Shown here: positions 6,740 to 7,200 of the stretch, piece after piece
Layout: each line of letters begins with the position of its first letter
Position numbering within the stretch: position 1 is the stretch's first letter
Assembly (NCBI GenBank): GCA_003503535.1
Contig: DOCI01000022.1
Span: 26,443 to 33,642 of the forward strand
DNA length: 7,200 nt
Source of the DNA: Planctomycetaceae bacterium
GTDB taxonomy: Bacteria; Planctomycetota; Planctomycetia; Planctomycetales; Planctomycetaceae
Reading direction: 5' to 3'
Made by a program: the position numbers and the translations under genes
Notes under the pieces: model-generated
The model's database searches: none
What the model was told of the DNA's origin: nothing
What the model saw: only the letters and a program-made list of their open reading frames with translations

Positions 6740-6907
6740 TTTCACACCATTCTATTCACAACTTGCCCGCGAGACAAAAAATATGCTTTTCCTGTATGAA
6801 ATCCTGATAATTCTTCAAATCGAGTACAAATGTCAGGATCAATTTCTGGGATTTGGTCAATGAAATTTGACGTTCAATTTTAACGATGGTATTAATTTTT
6901 CCGAAGA

Positions 6908-6924
6908 AGGCATGCAAAATGCCT
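6908..6924 (+). promoter_or_regulatory. Short hairpin upstream of the secreted-protein gene
   Basis: AGGCAT (6908-6913) and ATGCCT (6919-6924) form a 6-bp stem with the loop GCAAA, about 90 bp before the start codon at 7013. A second hairpin, TACGCT/AGCGTA (6954-6959 and 6970-6975), with a G-rich loop lies closer to the gene. They could be promoter-proximal elements or part of the mRNA leader; which one depends on the unknown transcription start. Confidence 0.3.
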
Positions 6925-6997
6925 GAGAGTTTGTAGACTTAAATATGATAAGATACGCTTCTTGGGGGGAGCGTACCGGGACAAAAGTAGCACCTTC

Positions 6998-7003
6998 GGG
7001 AGG
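6998..7003 (+). promoter_or_regulatory. Strong Shine-Dalgarno of the Tyr/Gly-rich protein gene
   Basis: GGGAGG is placed 9 nt before the ATG at 7013. It is the most complete ribosome binding site in the window and suggests efficient translation of a secreted product. Confidence 0.75.
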
Positions 7004-7012
7004 AAACCAAAC

Positions 7013-7200
7013 ATGAAACGACTTTTAGTTTTGGCGATGCTTGTCGCAGGATTCACGCTCCTGCCAAATCCAGAAACCGCAGAGGCGCGTCATTGCCGCT
7101 ACGGCTATTACGGCGGATACACCAGTAACTACTACGGCGGCTACAATTACGGGGCTTACCGTTCGTACTACGCACCTGCTTACTATGCTCCAGCGGCTTA
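7013..7200 (+). CDS. Secreted Tyr/Gly-rich protein, 3'-truncated
   Basis: Only the first 62 codons are in the window and the frame is still open at its edge. Residues 1 to about 25 are a Sec signal peptide: MKR, a hydrophobic core (LLVLAMLVAGFTLL) and a probable signal peptidase I site after A-E-A. The mature part begins RHCRYGYYGGY and is dominated by Tyr, Gly, Ala and Pro (NYYGGYNYGAY, then SYYAPAYYAPAA). Such sequences are usually unstructured, and similar short secreted Tyr/Gly-rich proteins are frequent in planctomycetes; an envelope or extracellular matrix role is inferred only. No enzymatic domain is visible in the available part. The start is secured by the GGGAGG site and the signal peptide. 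It is transcribed divergently from the peptidase gene across 420 bp. Confidence 0.8.
   Translation, partial: MKRLLVLAMLVAGFTLLPNPETAEARHCRYGYYGGYTSNYYGGYNYGAYRSYYAPAYYAPAA

Larger units (their letters stand above)
6593..7012. other. Divergent intergenic region with several inverted repeats
   Basis: This 420-bp AT-rich gap separates the leftward peptidase gene from the rightward secreted-protein gene and must hold both promoters. No credible ORF was found. Dyads seen: CGGGCA (6664-6669) with TGCCCG (6764-6769), CTGTC/GACAG (6696-6710), a 26-bp near-palindrome (6714-6739), ATCCTGA/TCAGGAT (6801-6839), AGGCAT/ATGCCT (6908-6924) and TACGCT/AGCGTA (6954-6975). A TATGAT at 6944-6949 could be a -10 box for the + gene, but no good -35 is spaced correctly. 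Confidence 0.55.

Noticed and set aside
6954..7003. Cyclic-di-GMP or other known riboswitch in the leader of the secreted-protein gene
   Set aside because: The G-runs and hairpin prompted the idea, but the conserved core sequences of the common riboswitch classes I know are not present.

Overview
The window looks like chromosomal DNA of a planctomycete (Planctomycetota, perhaps a Gimesia- or Rubinisphaera-like member). This is an inference from gene content: several lipoproteins and secreted low-complexity proteins, a YfbK-type VWA lipoprotein, a YugP-type membrane peptidase, long intergenic gaps, mid-range GC and few clear Shine-Dalgarno sites. No rRNA, tRNA, CRISPR array, transposase or phage gene was seen.

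Layout. Bases 1-1499 (+) hold the 3' part of a Pro/Tyr/Ser/Gln-rich lipoprotein gene, followed 5 bp later by a small cytosolic protein with a HELYH zinc-protease motif; the two are probably co-transcribed. Bases 1500-1938 are non-coding and carry two dyad-symmetric blocks. The stronger is an imperfect palindrome of about 100 bp (1788-1888), ending 50 bp before the next start codon. Bases 1939-3540 (+) encode a YfbK-family lipoprotein with an intact VWA metal-binding site. A 150-bp convergent gap follows.

Bases 3691-6580 (-) hold three genes read leftward in the order YugP-type zinc membrane peptidase, NifS/IscS-type cysteine desulfurase, histone-deacetylase-family deacylase (HDAC11/class IV-like motifs). 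Gaps of 73 and 84 bp allow one operon but do not prove it. Bases 6581-7012 are a divergent intergenic region with several inverted repeats. At 7013 a Tyr/Gly-rich secreted protein begins on + behind a strong ribosome binding site and runs off the window.

How the genes relate: the + strand genes are mostly envelope proteins of unknown substrate. The - strand group combines membrane proteolysis, sulfur mobilisation from cysteine and removal of acyl groups, with no obvious single pathway. No clear new defence or mobile system is present. The best candidates for something undescribed are the palindromic element at 1788-1888, the structured divergent region at 6664-6769 and the lipoprotein/HELYH gene pair.
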